Notes: generated from the sequence alone by a model not told the origin. Positions 18,293-27,770 are shown, numbered from the stretch's first letter. The stretch is 64,000 nt of DNA from Paracnuella aquatica (GCF_003332885.2 NZ_QOWJ01000018.1:1-64000), one strand, 5' to 3'. Numbers and translations are program-made.

Positions 18293-19207
18293 TTACCCAT
18301 TATTTGGGGCAGTCAGTTGCCGGAACACTTCTTCCAAACTGCCGCTTTCGCTGTGCAGCGATACAATGGAAAGATTATGTTGCAGCGCCAGTTCCAGCAC
18401 GGCTTTGCGTACGGCTTCGGGTGCTTCGGTTTCCAGGCGCCAGCTGTTGTTTTCCAGCTTATAAACCTTTTGCACACCATTGAGGCGTCGCATCCATTCG
18501 GACTCCAGCGGTTCTTTAAACGTTACCGATACAAAATTGGAACTGGAACGTTGGCGCAGCGTAGCCAATTGTTCGTCCGCTACAATCTTGCCCTTGTTGA
18601 TGATGATCACCCGGTCGCAAATGGCTTCTACTTCCTGTAAAATATGCGAAGAAAAAAGCACCAGTTTATCCTTACCCTGTTCTTTAATTACCTGGCGTAT
18701 CTCCACGATCTGGTTAGGATCGAGGCCACTGGTGGGTTCGTCCAAGATCAGCACTTCGGGCTGGTGCAACAGCGCTGCGGCTATGCCTACCCGTTGTTTA
18801 TATCCTTTCGAAAGTTGCCCGATCTTTTTACGGCTTTCCGGCGTAAGACCAACGGTTTGGATCACCGCTTCCACGCGGCCCTTTTTATCGGCCACACCGT
18901 GCACATCAGCAATAAAATGGAGGTATTCACGCACATACAGGTCGTAGTACAGCGCATTGGATTCGGGCAGGTAGCCTACTTTTTTCTTCGCTTCCAGCGG
19001 CGCTTCGGCCACATTGATGCCGCTTACTTTTGCTGTACCGCCATCAGGCTGCAGGTAGCCAGTAATCATTTTCATGGTGGTGGATTTTCCGGCGCCGTTT
19101 GGCCCCAGAAAACCCACGATCTCACCTTTGGACACCGAAAACGAAATACCGTCTACCGCCCGCTGCGTGCCGTACAATTTGGTCAATCCATTTACTTCAA
19201 TGGCCAT
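18293..19207 (-). CDS. gldA: ABC transporter ATPase, GldA-like
   Basis: A 304-residue ABC ATPase with a complete set of motifs: Walker A GPNGAGKST (35-43), signature LSKGYKQRVGIA, Walker B VLILDEPTSGLDPNQ and the H-loop FSSHIL. The stretch VGYLPESNALYYDLYVREYLHF is characteristic of GldA, the ATPase of the GldA/GldF/GldG transporter needed for gliding in flavobacteria. The C-terminal extension after residue 215 fits the family. gldF and gldG are not adjacent here, which is common in this phylum, so it could serve another permease. Confidence 0.85.
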   Translation of the reverse strand: MAIEVNGLTKLYGTQRAVDGISFSVSKGEIVGFLGPNGAGKSTTMKMITGYLQPDGGTAKVSGINVAEAPLEAKKKVGYLPESNALYYDLYVREYLHFIADVHGVADKKGRVEAVIQTVGLTPESRKKIGQLSKGYKQRVGIAAALLHQPEVLILDEPTSGLDPNQIVEIRQVIKEQGKDKLVLFSSHILQEVEAICDRVIIINKGKIVADEQLATLRQRSSSNFVSVTFKEPLESEWMRRLNGVQKVYKLENNSWRLETEAPEAVRKAVLELALQHNLSIVSLHSESGSLEEVFRQLTAPNNG

Positions 19208-19276
19208 GCTGCTGATCTTTTTTGGCTTGCTAATGTAGCCAATTAGCCATTACCGGGGCGCTGCCCCAGATGGTGT

Positions 19277-19570
19277 TTAATCGAAATCGAAAAAGTCGGA
19301 CAGGAAACCCTTCTTCTTTTTATGGCGGTACTTGGGATCGTTGCCATAATAAGGTTGCTGATGCTGCGATGGATGATCGCGGTGATCGGGCTTGTAGGCA
19401 TTATTAAAATCGCCGGTTTCCGGTGCACGGGTATAGCCTGCTGAGCGTTCGATGATCTTATCCAGTTCGCCCCTGTCGAGCCACACACCGCGGCACTGCG
19501 GACAGTAATCTATTTCAATGCCCTGCCTATCGGCAATGACCAGGGTAACGTTGCAATTGGGACAATTCAT
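19277..19570 (-). CDS. Zinc-ribbon (zf-TFIIB type) protein
   Basis: Ninety-seven residues. The N-terminal 45 form a zinc ribbon with CPNC (residues 3-6) and CPQC (23-26), followed by GVWLDRGELDKIIERS, the zf-TFIIB signature. The rest is a His/Lys-rich linker ending in KKKKGFLSDFFDFD. Cytoplasmic; function unknown in this family. Confidence 0.85.
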   Translation of the reverse strand: MNCPNCNVTLVIADRQGIEIDYCPQCRGVWLDRGELDKIIERSAGYTRAPETGDFNNAYKPDHRDHPSQHQQPYYGNDPKYRHKKKKGFLSDFFDFD

Positions 19571-19677
19571 ATTCTATTTTTTTGGTTAAAGATGATGTGC
19601 ATGATCTAATCATTCAACGATCTGCACGAATAGTTTAGGTATGCTGCATTATAGCAAAACTTCTTAAATCCTGATCG

Positions 19678-20820
19678 TTATTTAACAGCTACCGCAATTT
19701 TAGAATCGGCTGTGCCGTAATACAAATACCACTTGCCTTTGAAACGGGCCAGGCCTTCGATAAAACAAACATGCGCCACCTGACCTGTAATTTCATACGG
19801 CTTTTCGGGCCGTAAAAAATAATGGTCGAGCCGCTGCAACACGTTGGTGGGATCGCTTTTATTCAACAACACCTGCCCCGCAGCATAAGTACCTTCCGCC
19901 AAAGCTGCATCGCCAATGCTGGGCACATTGCGGCCATTGTACAAGAGCACAATCCCATAATCAGTGATCATGGCCGGTGGCCCGGGCTCCACCAAGTCGC
20001 TGTCAAACTTTTTTTTACGCGGCGCAACAACAGTTTTTACTTCGGCTATTTCCGGCGCATTGTGGCGCAAATCTTTTTCGCGTTGTTCGCCGTCTTTATA
20101 CAACACGGGAGACCAGTTTACCAGGTCGTCCGATGTGGCGGCCCAAATGTTTACATCGCCCCAATACATCCAGTACTTTCCGCCCAGTTTTTCGGCTACA
20201 ATCCGGCCATCCTCGTGGTACAGCGCTGCTATCGAACCCGATTTGCTCCACTTGTCGATGTATTTGCCGCCAAATGCATTTTTAAATGCAGGCCCGTGTT
20301 TGGTCCAGCTGCGCATGTCGGGCGACGTAGCCACCATCAGCCTTGCGGTTTTACCGTCATAGGCTGTATAGGTCATGATGTAGCGGCCGCTTGAATCCTG
20401 CACCACACGTGGGTCTTCGCAACCGCCCTCCCACTCCCACTGCTGAAACTTGCCAGGCTGCGGGAAAAACACCGGTTCGGGAAATGGGGTAAACTTCAAT
20501 CCATCGGTGCTCCAGGCCAGCCCAATGCGTGATACGCCTGCATGCCGGCCCACGGTATCCTCGGCGCGGAACAGCAAAAAAACAGTATCGCCTTTTACTA
20601 CTGTTGCCGGGTTGAATACATCTTTTTGCGCCCAGCGCACTGGCTTGTTCCACACAGGATCTGTAAACTGGAGGGAAGCATCGGGCTGCAAAACAGGGTT
20701 GGCCCTATCTGCTTTTACAAACGATAGCAAGGCCCATTGCTGTGTATTTCGGGGCGGCAATTGTTGGGCAAATGCACAACCGCCGGCTTGCAACAGGAAT
20801 AAAAAGGCAAAGCGTATCAT
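19678..20820 (-). CDS. Secreted GH130-like glycoside phosphorylase/hydrolase
   Basis: A 380-residue protein with a signal peptide (MIRFAFLFLLQAGGCAFAQQ) and a five-bladed beta-propeller-type enzyme. WEGGCEDPRVVQ is the GH130 hallmark. Other family-like parts are KDVFNPATVVKGDTVFLLFRAED, YIMTYTAYDGKTARLMVATSPD and VLLYNGRN. GH130 enzymes act on beta-mannosides, by phosphorolysis or, in secreted members, hydrolysis. The ATG at 20820 starts the signal peptide; the frame is open further upstream. Confidence 0.85.
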   Translation of the reverse strand: MIRFAFLFLLQAGGCAFAQQLPPRNTQQWALLSFVKADRANPVLQPDASLQFTDPVWNKPVRWAQKDVFNPATVVKGDTVFLLFRAEDTVGRHAGVSRIGLAWSTDGLKFTPFPEPVFFPQPGKFQQWEWEGGCEDPRVVQDSSGRYIMTYTAYDGKTARLMVATSPDMRSWTKHGPAFKNAFGGKYIDKWSKSGSIAALYHEDGRIVAEKLGGKYWMYWGDVNIWAATSDDLVNWSPVLYKDGEQREKDLRHNAPEIAEVKTVVAPRKKKFDSDLVEPGPPAMITDYGIVLLYNGRNVPSIGDAALAEGTYAAGQVLLNKSDPTNVLQRLDHYFLRPEKPYEITGQVAHVCFIEGLARFKGKWYLYYGTADSKIAVAVK

Positions 20821-20961
20821 ATAGCTGTTTATGTAAGCAGAAGATAATGAAAACACCGCATTTGTACAGCCAACTGATGCAGCAGCAGTAATTGCAGAAC
20901 GGTTCTCACAGCCGGCTTTTGCAAAACCAAATGCACCATACAATAGGATTGCTGTAAAACG

Positions 20962-20992
20962 AACAACGCAAGGTTTATAGCCTTGCGTTGTT
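20962..20992 (-). terminator. Terminator after the carbonic anhydrase gene
   Basis: A 12-bp perfect stem (20962-20973 with 20981-20992, core CAACGCAAGG) with a 7-base loop begins 17 bases downstream of the minus-strand stop at 21009. Confidence 0.75.
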
Positions 20993-21008
20993 ACTATTTA
21001 TCGATTGA

Positions 21009-21644
21009 TCATAGGTTACTAAACTCGTACAGCGGATCGATGTGGGTGCCGGCTTTCATTTCAAAAACGGGGTTGATGATGCCGTCTTTCAAACCATATA
21101 CCCATCCGTGCAGGGCGGGTGCCTGGCGCTCTTTCCATGCCCGCTGAATGATGGAAGTTTTAGCCAGGTTCATTACCTGCTCCTGCACATTCAGCTCTAC
21201 CAACCGGTTGGTGCGGGTATCGCCTTCGGGCAGTGCATCCAGTTCATCGCGGTGAATGCGGTACACATCTTTAATGTTGCGCAGCCACATGTTCAGCACC
21301 AGCTTCAGGTCGGTGTTGGTAGTGGCTGCTTTTACGCCGCCGCAACCATAGTGACCGCACACAATTACGTGTTTTACCTTCAGGTGCATCACTGCATAAT
21401 CCAGTACCGACAACAGGTTGGTATCGGTGTTAACCACCATGTTGGCAATATTGCGGTGTACAAAAATTTCACCCGGCTTGGTGCCGGTAATTTCATTGGC
21501 CGGTACGCGGCTGTCGCTACAACCAATCCACAAAAACTCGGGTGTCTGAATCTCTGCAAGCCGGTTAAAATAATCGGGGTCTTCGGTTACTTTTTCTGCG
21601 GCCCAGGCTTTGTTTTCTAACAACAGTTTTTCGTATGAATGCAT
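21009..21644 (-). CDS. can: Beta-carbonic anhydrase
   Basis: Interconverts CO2 and bicarbonate in the cytoplasm. The 211-residue protein keeps the zinc ligands Cys42, His98 and Cys101 and the Asp44/Arg46 dyad (IGCSDSRVPAN; CGHYGCGGVK). The long C-terminal part (KDVYRIHRDELDALPEG, LNVQEQVMNLAKTSII, LHGWVYGLKDG) matches the Can type. It lies 75 bases downstream of a SulP transporter gene on the same strand, so the two probably act together in bicarbonate supply or pH balance. Confidence 0.95.
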   Translation of the reverse strand: MHSYEKLLLENKAWAAEKVTEDPDYFNRLAEIQTPEFLWIGCSDSRVPANEITGTKPGEIFVHRNIANMVVNTDTNLLSVLDYAVMHLKVKHVIVCGHYGCGGVKAATTNTDLKLVLNMWLRNIKDVYRIHRDELDALPEGDTRTNRLVELNVQEQVMNLAKTSIIQRAWKERQAPALHGWVYGLKDGIINPVFEMKAGTHIDPLYEFSNL

Positions 21645-21718
21645 GTGTTTGCTTTTATTAAATTTCCAATCTTTTTATTGTAATCAAATGCTGCAGTTGC
21701 GCCAATGGCGCTTTTTCA

Positions 21719-23353
21719 TTAAAGCTTTTGCATCTCCGGCTCGGGCTCAATGGTCTTTTCGTGGGTACGCACCAGCTTTACAAATTCGCTGTTGCGCTCC
21801 AGCAACTGGTTATTGAAACCCTGATCGCGGTACTGGCTCCTTTTCAGCTCCACGCGAATGTCTTTCAACGGCGCATGCAGCATAAAGTCTTCAATTACCT
21901 CAATAACATCGCGGTCAATAAAATCGGCCCTGCTGGCATCAATCAATACCGAAGCACCTTCGGGCACTTCTTCAAGGCGGTTTTTGATGATGGGCTTATT
22001 GAGGAAAGAAACATCCTTGCGCAGGCGGAACAAATAATTGCTGGCATCGTTCACCACCAGCACCGCGCTGCGGAAGTTGGTACGGAGTACGAAAATAAGA
22101 CCCACGCCAATGCCGATGAACACACCTTTCAGCAGGTCGGTGAGCAGGATGGCAATGATGGTGATAACAAAAGGCAGAAACTGGTCCCAGCCTTTTTTGT
22201 AATACATTTTAAACAGGCTCGGCTTGGCCAGTTTGTAACCGGTAAAAATGAGGATGGCAGCCAGTGCGGCCAGCGGAATCTGGTTGAGCAGCACCGGGAT
22301 CAACGCCACACACAACAGGAGCAACAAGCCATGCATGATGGTAGATGCTTTTGATTTGGCGCCGGAGTTTACGTTGGCCGATGACCGCACAATTACCGAG
22401 GTAATGGGCAAGCCACCAATCAGGCCCGAAAGGAAGTTACCCACGCCCTGCGCTTTCAGTTCGCGGTCTTTGTTGGTAACCCGCTGGTATGGGTCAAGGT
22501 CGTCGATGGCTTCAATGCTCAACAAGGTTTCCAGCGATGCTACCAGTGCCAGCGTTACTGCCGTAATCCACACTGTGGAATTGGTTACCTGGCTCCAATC
22601 GGGGAAAGTAAAAAATGAAAGAAACTCGCCTGCAGAACTCGCCGCCGGGATGTTTACCATATGGCTTTGATCGAGGCCGTTGCCATTTGCTGTAAACGCC
22701 AAGTTAATGCCTACTGCCACCAGCACCACTACCAGCGGTGCGGGTATGAGGCGTACAAAACCTTTTTTGTTGGATACAAATGCCTCCCATGCAAATTGAA
22801 AAATCAGGGATACCGCACCAATGAGCAGCGCCACCGGCGTAATGGCTTTCAGTGCATGACCAATAGCGGTAAATGTGTTTTCGTTGTTGGCCTGTACAAA
22901 CGATTCATCGCCTTCATAATCCGCGTCGTAACCAATGAGGTGCGGAAACTGTTTGAGGATAAGGATGAGGCCAATGGCCGCCAGCATGCCTTTGATCACG
23001 CTGTTGGGAATATAATCGCCAATAACACCGGCTTTGATAAAACCCAGCACCATTTGCAAAAAACCGCAGAGCACTACCGCCAGCAAAAAGGCTTCGAATG
23101 AAGGCAGGTTTAAAATTGCTGCCGCCACAATTGCGGTAAGGCCAGCCGCCGGGCCGCTTACACTAAGCTGCGATCCGCTCAATGCGCCAATAACAATACC
23201 ACCAATGATACCGGCAATAAGGCCGCTGAACAAGGGTGCATTAGATGCCAGGGCCACACCCAAACACAGGGGCAGGGCCACCAGGAATACAACAACGGAT
23301 GAAGGAATGTCCGACCGGAGGTTTTTAAATACAGAAGCTACACGTTGAGCCAT
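21719..23353 (-). CDS. SulP-family anion transporter (probable bicarbonate transporter)
   Basis: A 544-residue inner-membrane protein with about 12-14 membrane segments and a C-terminal STAS domain (about 425-520, with SVLIDASRADFIDRDVIEVIEDF). N-terminal family motifs are SVVVFLVALPLCLGVALASNAPLFSGLIAG and the SGSQLSVSGPAAGLTA block. SulP proteins move sulfate, bicarbonate or other anions. Its pairing with the downstream carbonic anhydrase points to bicarbonate, as in BicA-type systems; this is inferred from context. Confidence 0.92.
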   Translation of the reverse strand: MAQRVASVFKNLRSDIPSSVVVFLVALPLCLGVALASNAPLFSGLIAGIIGGIVIGALSGSQLSVSGPAAGLTAIVAAAILNLPSFEAFLLAVVLCGFLQMVLGFIKAGVIGDYIPNSVIKGMLAAIGLILILKQFPHLIGYDADYEGDESFVQANNENTFTAIGHALKAITPVALLIGAVSLIFQFAWEAFVSNKKGFVRLIPAPLVVVLVAVGINLAFTANGNGLDQSHMVNIPAASSAGEFLSFFTFPDWSQVTNSTVWITAVTLALVASLETLLSIEAIDDLDPYQRVTNKDRELKAQGVGNFLSGLIGGLPITSVIVRSSANVNSGAKSKASTIMHGLLLLLCVALIPVLLNQIPLAALAAILIFTGYKLAKPSLFKMYYKKGWDQFLPFVITIIAILLTDLLKGVFIGIGVGLIFVLRTNFRSAVLVVNDASNYLFRLRKDVSFLNKPIIKNRLEEVPEGASVLIDASRADFIDRDVIEVIEDFMLHAPLKDIRVELKRSQYRDQGFNNQLLERNSEFVKLVRTHEKTIEPEPEMQKL

Positions 23354-23627
23354 CGCTATGATATTTATGTAATGATTTCAATGCACACTAAGGCGGGTTG
23401 CACTAGCATGTTTACCCGGGCAGGGGCAAGGCCCATCACCCATTTATGCCAACAAATGCAGTACCATCACCTTAGTTAGGGAGCCACAGCATGCGCAGCA
23501 GGCTATATATTTTTTTTGCTGAAAGATCAAGACGGCCATTACAATACAAAAAGTATCGGGGAAACGGTGCAGGCGCACAGCAGGCCAACACGCTTACAAC
23601 AAAGCAGCAGCGTGTGTTACAGCAATA

Positions 23628-23975
23628 TTACCCAAGTTCGGGAGGGGGAGAAAGCAGTTCAGGATGAAATGCAGAGTATAAATCGTCGGGGTGACATTTA
23701 TAAGTAAGCTCGATGGTGTTGGAAGGTACCTGGTATTGGTGGGGCTCGTGCAGGTACTCCGAAAGGTTGCTGCCGCCGGCTTCAACCCGTTCTTCGTTGG
23801 TATTGGTCAGGGGGTTGGGCACTTCCTCATCGGTTATGCCCTGCGACACCAAGACGTCCTGCTGCGCCTCGTATACAAACGGCGTACTAACGGTGAGCCA
23901 CATGAGCAGCACCATCATCAGCAGGCTGTGAAACCGCTTCAGCACGTTATCGTATGTATTATTTTTTGCTTGCAT
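23628..23975 (-). CDS. Small membrane-anchored protein, paralogue A
   Basis: A 115-residue protein with one N-terminal hydrophobic segment (SLLMMVLLMWLTVSTPFVYEAQQ), then a polar part with EERVEAGGSNLSEYLHE and a C-terminus AFHPELLSPPPELG. It is clearly related to the divergent gene at 24299-24652: WLT-V/I-STPFVY, EER-x-E-x-G, LSEYLHE and FHPE-x5-PPP-x-LG are shared. No known family recognised. It is most likely held in the inner membrane or exported. The 274-base spacer to the SulP gene holds no gene. Confidence 0.8.
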   Translation of the reverse strand: MQAKNNTYDNVLKRFHSLLMMVLLMWLTVSTPFVYEAQQDVLVSQGITDEEVPNPLTNTNEERVEAGGSNLSEYLHEPHQYQVPSNTIELTYKCHPDDLYSAFHPELLSPPPELG

Positions 23976-24298
23976 CGGCTTTGTAAAGCTACAACAGTGG
24001 TTTCAGCAAATGGAAACTAAATCTACTGCCGAGCGGACAAATCTTATTTGGTGTTCGTTTATCCAGACCCAAATGTTTTGGATCGTCGCAAAAATATAGA
24101 TGCTGGTGCTGAATTACAAACGGATCAGGTCAAAGAACCCATTTTTTTATCTTCTTTACCATTTCGGGACAAAAATGTTTACGTCTGCGACATAAAAGAA
24201 AATATAGCCAGATAACTATTTTTTAACCGTATCAAATAAAAAAGTCTGGTCTATAATGAACACTTTTGCGCCGAAATTGTTTATTCAACATTTGCTCC
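23976..24298. other. Spacer between the divergent paralogues
   Basis: About 320 bases with no gene on either strand. It must hold the two divergent promoters. It is locally A/T-rich (for example 24180-24260, including TATAATGAAC just before the right-hand gene). No clear operator repeat was seen. Confidence 0.5.
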
Positions 24299-24652
24299 AT
24301 GCTCATGGCAACCCATAAAAACAATGCAACAAACGGCGCCATTGCATCTGCCCTGCTGATGCTGGCTGCATTGCTATGGCTCACCATCAGCACGCCTTTT
24401 GTGTATGCCGACAGGCAGGCAGCCGCCAAGCATTTGCAAAAAGATAAAGCTGCCCAGCAGGATGCGCCGCTACAGAGTGCTACCGAAGAACGGGCCGAGT
24501 CGGGCATCAACACCTTATCAGAATACCTGCACGAGCAACAGCAACCCTGCCCCTACGGGCAGCCGCTGCTGGCACACGAAAAGTGGCATATTGCCCATCC
24601 TTACATTTCTTTCCACCCCGAGTTTCATTGTCCCCCTCCCAACCTGGGTTAG
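24299..24652 (+). CDS. Small membrane-anchored protein, paralogue B
   Basis: A 117-residue protein if started at ATG 24299 (24305 is also possible). One hydrophobic segment (AIASALLMLAALLWLTISTPFVYADRQ) is followed by a charged helix (AAAKHLQKDKAAQQD), then ATEERAESGINTLSEYLHE and the C-terminus SFHPEFHCPPPNLG. It shares all its conserved blocks with the divergent gene at 23628-23975. It ends 96 bases before the ABC exporter gene on the same strand and may be co-transcribed with it. A role as substrate, accessory or regulator of the exporter is speculation from position. Confidence 0.8.
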   Translation: MLMATHKNNATNGAIASALLMLAALLWLTISTPFVYADRQAAAKHLQKDKAAQQDAPLQSATEERAESGINTLSEYLHEQQQPCPYGQPLLAHEKWHIAHPYISFHPEFHCPPPNLG

Positions 24653-24748
24653 TGCAAATTTTGCATTTACCTTTATGGGCAAATTAGGCCCGATGCAATT
24701 TGTTGCGTCCGGATTTGTGTACTGCATTACATCAACAACCACGTGTTT

Positions 24749-26401
24749 ATGGAACAAAAGATCAGCTCGTTTGCGCGGCTGTGGAGCCTTGTGCGGCTCG
24801 ATAAAAAAGATATTACAACGGTTTATTTCTACGCTGTTTTAAACGGCATTATTCAACTGTCCCTTCCCTTGGGTATCCAGGCAATTATTGGTTTTGTGCT
24901 GGGCGGTTCGGTATCGGCATCGCTGGTGCTGCTTATTTCGTTGGTGGTGTTGGGTGTACTGTTCAATGGGTTGCTGCAGATCAACCAAATGAAGGTGATT
25001 GAACGCATACAGGAGCACATTTTTGTGCGCTATGCTTACTCTTTTGCCGAACGCATTCCACGCCTCGACATGAAAAGTGTGGATGGCTACTACCTGCCCG
25101 AGTTGGTGAACCGATTTTTTGAAACGCCCACCATGCAAAAAAGCTTTGCCAAACTCCTGCTCGATCTGCCCACGGCCATGATCCAGATAATCTTTGGCTT
25201 ACTGCTGCTTGCATTTTACCACCAGGCATTCATCCTGTTTGGCCTGGTGCTGATACTGGTGCTGTGGCTTATTTTACGGCTCACTTCATCGCGGGGTATG
25301 GAAACCAGCCTGGAAGAAAGCCGCTATAAATATGCGCTGGTGGCGTGGTTTGAAGAAATGGCACGGGTGATCAAAACCTTTAAGTTTTCGCAAACCACCG
25401 GCATTCACATGCGCAAGGCCGACCAGCGAACCATGGGATACCTCGATGCCCGCAAAGATCACTTTGCCGTGCTGCTGATGCAATACCGTGCATTGGTTGG
25501 TTTTAAAGTATTGATCACTGCAGCCATGCTCATTGTAGGCTCTTTATTGTTGGTAAACCAGCAGATCAACATTGGCCAGTTTATTGCCTCCGAAATCATT
25601 ATCCTCACCGTGATTGCATCGGTTGAAAAAATTATCATCAACCTTGACAGCCTTTATGATGTGATGACCTCGGCAGAGAAAATTGCAAAGCTGATTGAAA
25701 AGCCGCTCGAGCACAACGGCACCATGCCCATGCAGCCCGGTCAGCCCATCGGCATCGAGGCGCAGTCGGTTACGTTTGGTTACAATGGCCACCCCATTTT
25801 GCACAACCTCAGCTTTCGCATTGCACCGGGACAAAAAGTGTGTATCACCGGCGAAAATGGTGCGGGCAAAAGCACTTTGCTGCGCCTGCTCAGCGGCGCC
25901 TACTCGCAGTTTGATGGATCGGTGCTGGTAAACGGCGTGCCTATTTTTAATTACAACCTCGACTCGTACCGGGCACACAGCAGCATTTTGCTGCACCACG
26001 AAGATGTGTTCCAGGCCACGCTGCACGACAACCTGACCATGGGCCGTGCCGATGTTGACACGGCCTACCTCAACGAGCTGGTAGCCAAAGTGGGCCTTAC
26101 GCCTTTTTTAGCCAGCCTTGACAAAGGATACGACACCGAGCTGGACCCTGCGGGCAAAAGGCTGCCGCGAAACGTGGTGCAAAAAATTCAGCTGGTGCGT
26201 GCCTTATTGATAAAACCAGGGCTGTTGCTGCTGGAAGAACCCTGGCAGGGCGTGGAAGCACCGTACCGGCAGCAAATTCAGGACTTATTGTTGCACGAAC
26301 TTGCCAATACCACCGTACTGGTTTCCTCTGCCGATCCGCATTTTGCGCAGCAATGCGATGGCGTGATCGACCTCACGGCCAACACACGCCGCGGCAGGTA
26401 A
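24749..26401 (+). CDS. ABC exporter subunit with altered nucleotide-binding motifs
   Basis: A 550-residue half-transporter with six membrane helices in the first 300 residues and a C-terminal ATPase domain, of the type I secretion-like kind but without a C39 peptidase domain. Walker A GENGAGKST is intact (about residue 367). Other motifs deviate: the Q-loop reads LLHHEDVF, the signature region PRNVVQKIQLVRALL lacks LSGGQ, Walker B ends LLLLEEP rather than DEP, and the H-loop region is VSSADPHF. It heads a three-gene operon with HlyD- and TolC-like partners. The ATG at 24749 is preferred over GTG 24743. Confidence 0.88.
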   Translation: MEQKISSFARLWSLVRLDKKDITTVYFYAVLNGIIQLSLPLGIQAIIGFVLGGSVSASLVLLISLVVLGVLFNGLLQINQMKVIERIQEHIFVRYAYSFAERIPRLDMKSVDGYYLPELVNRFFETPTMQKSFAKLLLDLPTAMIQIIFGLLLLAFYHQAFILFGLVLILVLWLILRLTSSRGMETSLEESRYKYALVAWFEEMARVIKTFKFSQTTGIHMRKADQRTMGYLDARKDHFAVLLMQYRALVGFKVLITAAMLIVGSLLLVNQQINIGQFIASEIIILTVIASVEKIIINLDSLYDVMTSAEKIAKLIEKPLEHNGTMPMQPGQPIGIEAQSVTFGYNGHPILHNLSFRIAPGQKVCITGENGAGKSTLLRLLSGAYSQFDGSVLVNGVPIFNYNLDSYRAHSSILLHHEDVFQATLHDNLTMGRADVDTAYLNELVAKVGLTPFLASLDKGYDTELDPAGKRLPRNVVQKIQLVRALLIKPGLLLLEEPWQGVEAPYRQQIQDLLLHELANTTVLVSSADPHFAQQCDGVIDLTANTRRGR

Positions 26402-26447
26402 GCGGGCAAAAAGAATAACATCAAATAATCTGGCAACCGATTGAAAT

Positions 26448-27770
26448 ATGAACGACTACGATTTTAAAGCATACCAACATATTTACCGGCAGGGCAAAAA
26501 AAGCCATATACGCCTGTGGCTCATCGGCCTTTTTTCCGCACTGATCATCCTGCTGTTTTTGCCCTGGACGCAAAACATAAGGGCCAAGGGTACGGTTACC
26601 GCACTGCGGCAAGAAGACAGGCCACAGGAGATCAACACCATCATTGGCGGCCGCATTGTACAATGGCGGGTAAAAGAAGGCGACTATGTAAAACGGGGCG
26701 ATACGCTGGTGCAGCTGGCCGAAATTAAAGACGCATACCTCGACCCGCAACTGGTGGACCGTACCCGCGAACAACTGGAAGCAAAGGAACAAACGGTAAA
26801 CTATTACAGCAACAAAGTGCAGACTTCCGGCCAACAGATTGAGGCGTTGAACAGTGCACTGTCCATTAAAATAAACCAGCTCGAAAACAAGATGCGGCAA
26901 CAGCGCCTGAAGGTGCAAAGCGACAGCATGGAAATGATTGCTGCCGCCAATGATTTCAATATTGCGGCCAAACAGTTTGAACGCCAGCGGGCCATGTTCG
27001 ACAGCGGGTTGGTGTCGCTAACGCAGTTTGAACAGCGCAACCAAACTTACCAGAATGCGCTGGCAAAAAGACTGAGTGCGGAAAACAAGTTTATGAACAG
27101 CAAGCAGGAACTGGGCATCATCAACCTGGACCTGAATGGAACGCGGCAGGAGTATACCGAGAAAATTGCCAAGGCCGAAGGCGAACGTTTTCAATCCTTA
27201 TCGCAAATAGCCACAGGCCAGGGCGACATTGCCAAACTGCAGAACCAGTATGCATCGTATAGCATCCGCAACGGCATGTATTACATTATTGCGCCGCAAA
27301 GCGGGCAGGTAATTAAAGCCACCAAAAGCGGCATTGGGGAAATTGTAAAAGAAGGCGAAATGCTGGTGCACATTGTGCCCGATGATATTCAATACGCAGT
27401 GGAAATGTATGTGCGGCCGGTGGATCTGCCCCTGGTAAATGCGGGGCAGTCGGTGCGGTTTATGTTCGACGGTTTCCCGGCCATTGTATTCAGCGGCTGG
27501 CCGCAGGCATCGTACGGTTTGTTCTCAGGGCAGGTAGTGGCGGTGGAAAGTGATGTAAGTGTAAACGGCTTGTTTAAAGTATTGGTGACCGAGCAGCCCG
27601 GCGAACGGCCCTGGCCAAAAGAACTCAAAATGGGCACCGGCGCCAACGGCATTGCCTTGTTGAAAAACGTGCCGATCTGGTACGAGTTGTGGCGCAACAT
27701 CAACTCGTTTCCACCCGATTATTACCAACCCACCAAAGAGGAAGCAGCGGTGGCAAAAAACAAACCATGA
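26448..27770 (+). CDS. HlyD-family periplasmic adaptor
   Basis: A 440-residue membrane-fusion protein. A single membrane helix near residues 23-40 (LIGLFSALIILLFLPW) is followed by a split lipoyl/barrel domain (INTIIGGRIVQWRVKEGDYVKRGDTLVQLAEIKDAYLDP, then IIAPQSGQVIKATKSGIGEIVKEGEMLVHIVP). The two halves flank a long coiled coil (about 95-270). It bridges the ABC protein of the inner membrane and a TolC-type channel. Its stop overlaps the start of the TolC-like gene by four bases. Confidence 0.92.
   Translation: MNDYDFKAYQHIYRQGKKSHIRLWLIGLFSALIILLFLPWTQNIRAKGTVTALRQEDRPQEINTIIGGRIVQWRVKEGDYVKRGDTLVQLAEIKDAYLDPQLVDRTREQLEAKEQTVNYYSNKVQTSGQQIEALNSALSIKINQLENKMRQQRLKVQSDSMEMIAAANDFNIAAKQFERQRAMFDSGLVSLTQFEQRNQTYQNALAKRLSAENKFMNSKQELGIINLDLNGTRQEYTEKIAKAEGERFQSLSQIATGQGDIAKLQNQYASYSIRNGMYYIIAPQSGQVIKATKSGIGEIVKEGEMLVHIVPDDIQYAVEMYVRPVDLPLVNAGQSVRFMFDGFPAIVFSGWPQASYGLFSGQVVAVESDVSVNGLFKVLVTEQPGERPWPKELKMGTGANGIALLKNVPIWYELWRNINSFPPDYYQPTKEEAAVAKNKP

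Noticed and set aside
24749-26401. Considered as a bacteriocin exporter with C39 peptidase
   Set aside because: The protein begins directly with membrane helices; there is no N-terminal peptidase domain of about 150 residues with a catalytic cysteine.
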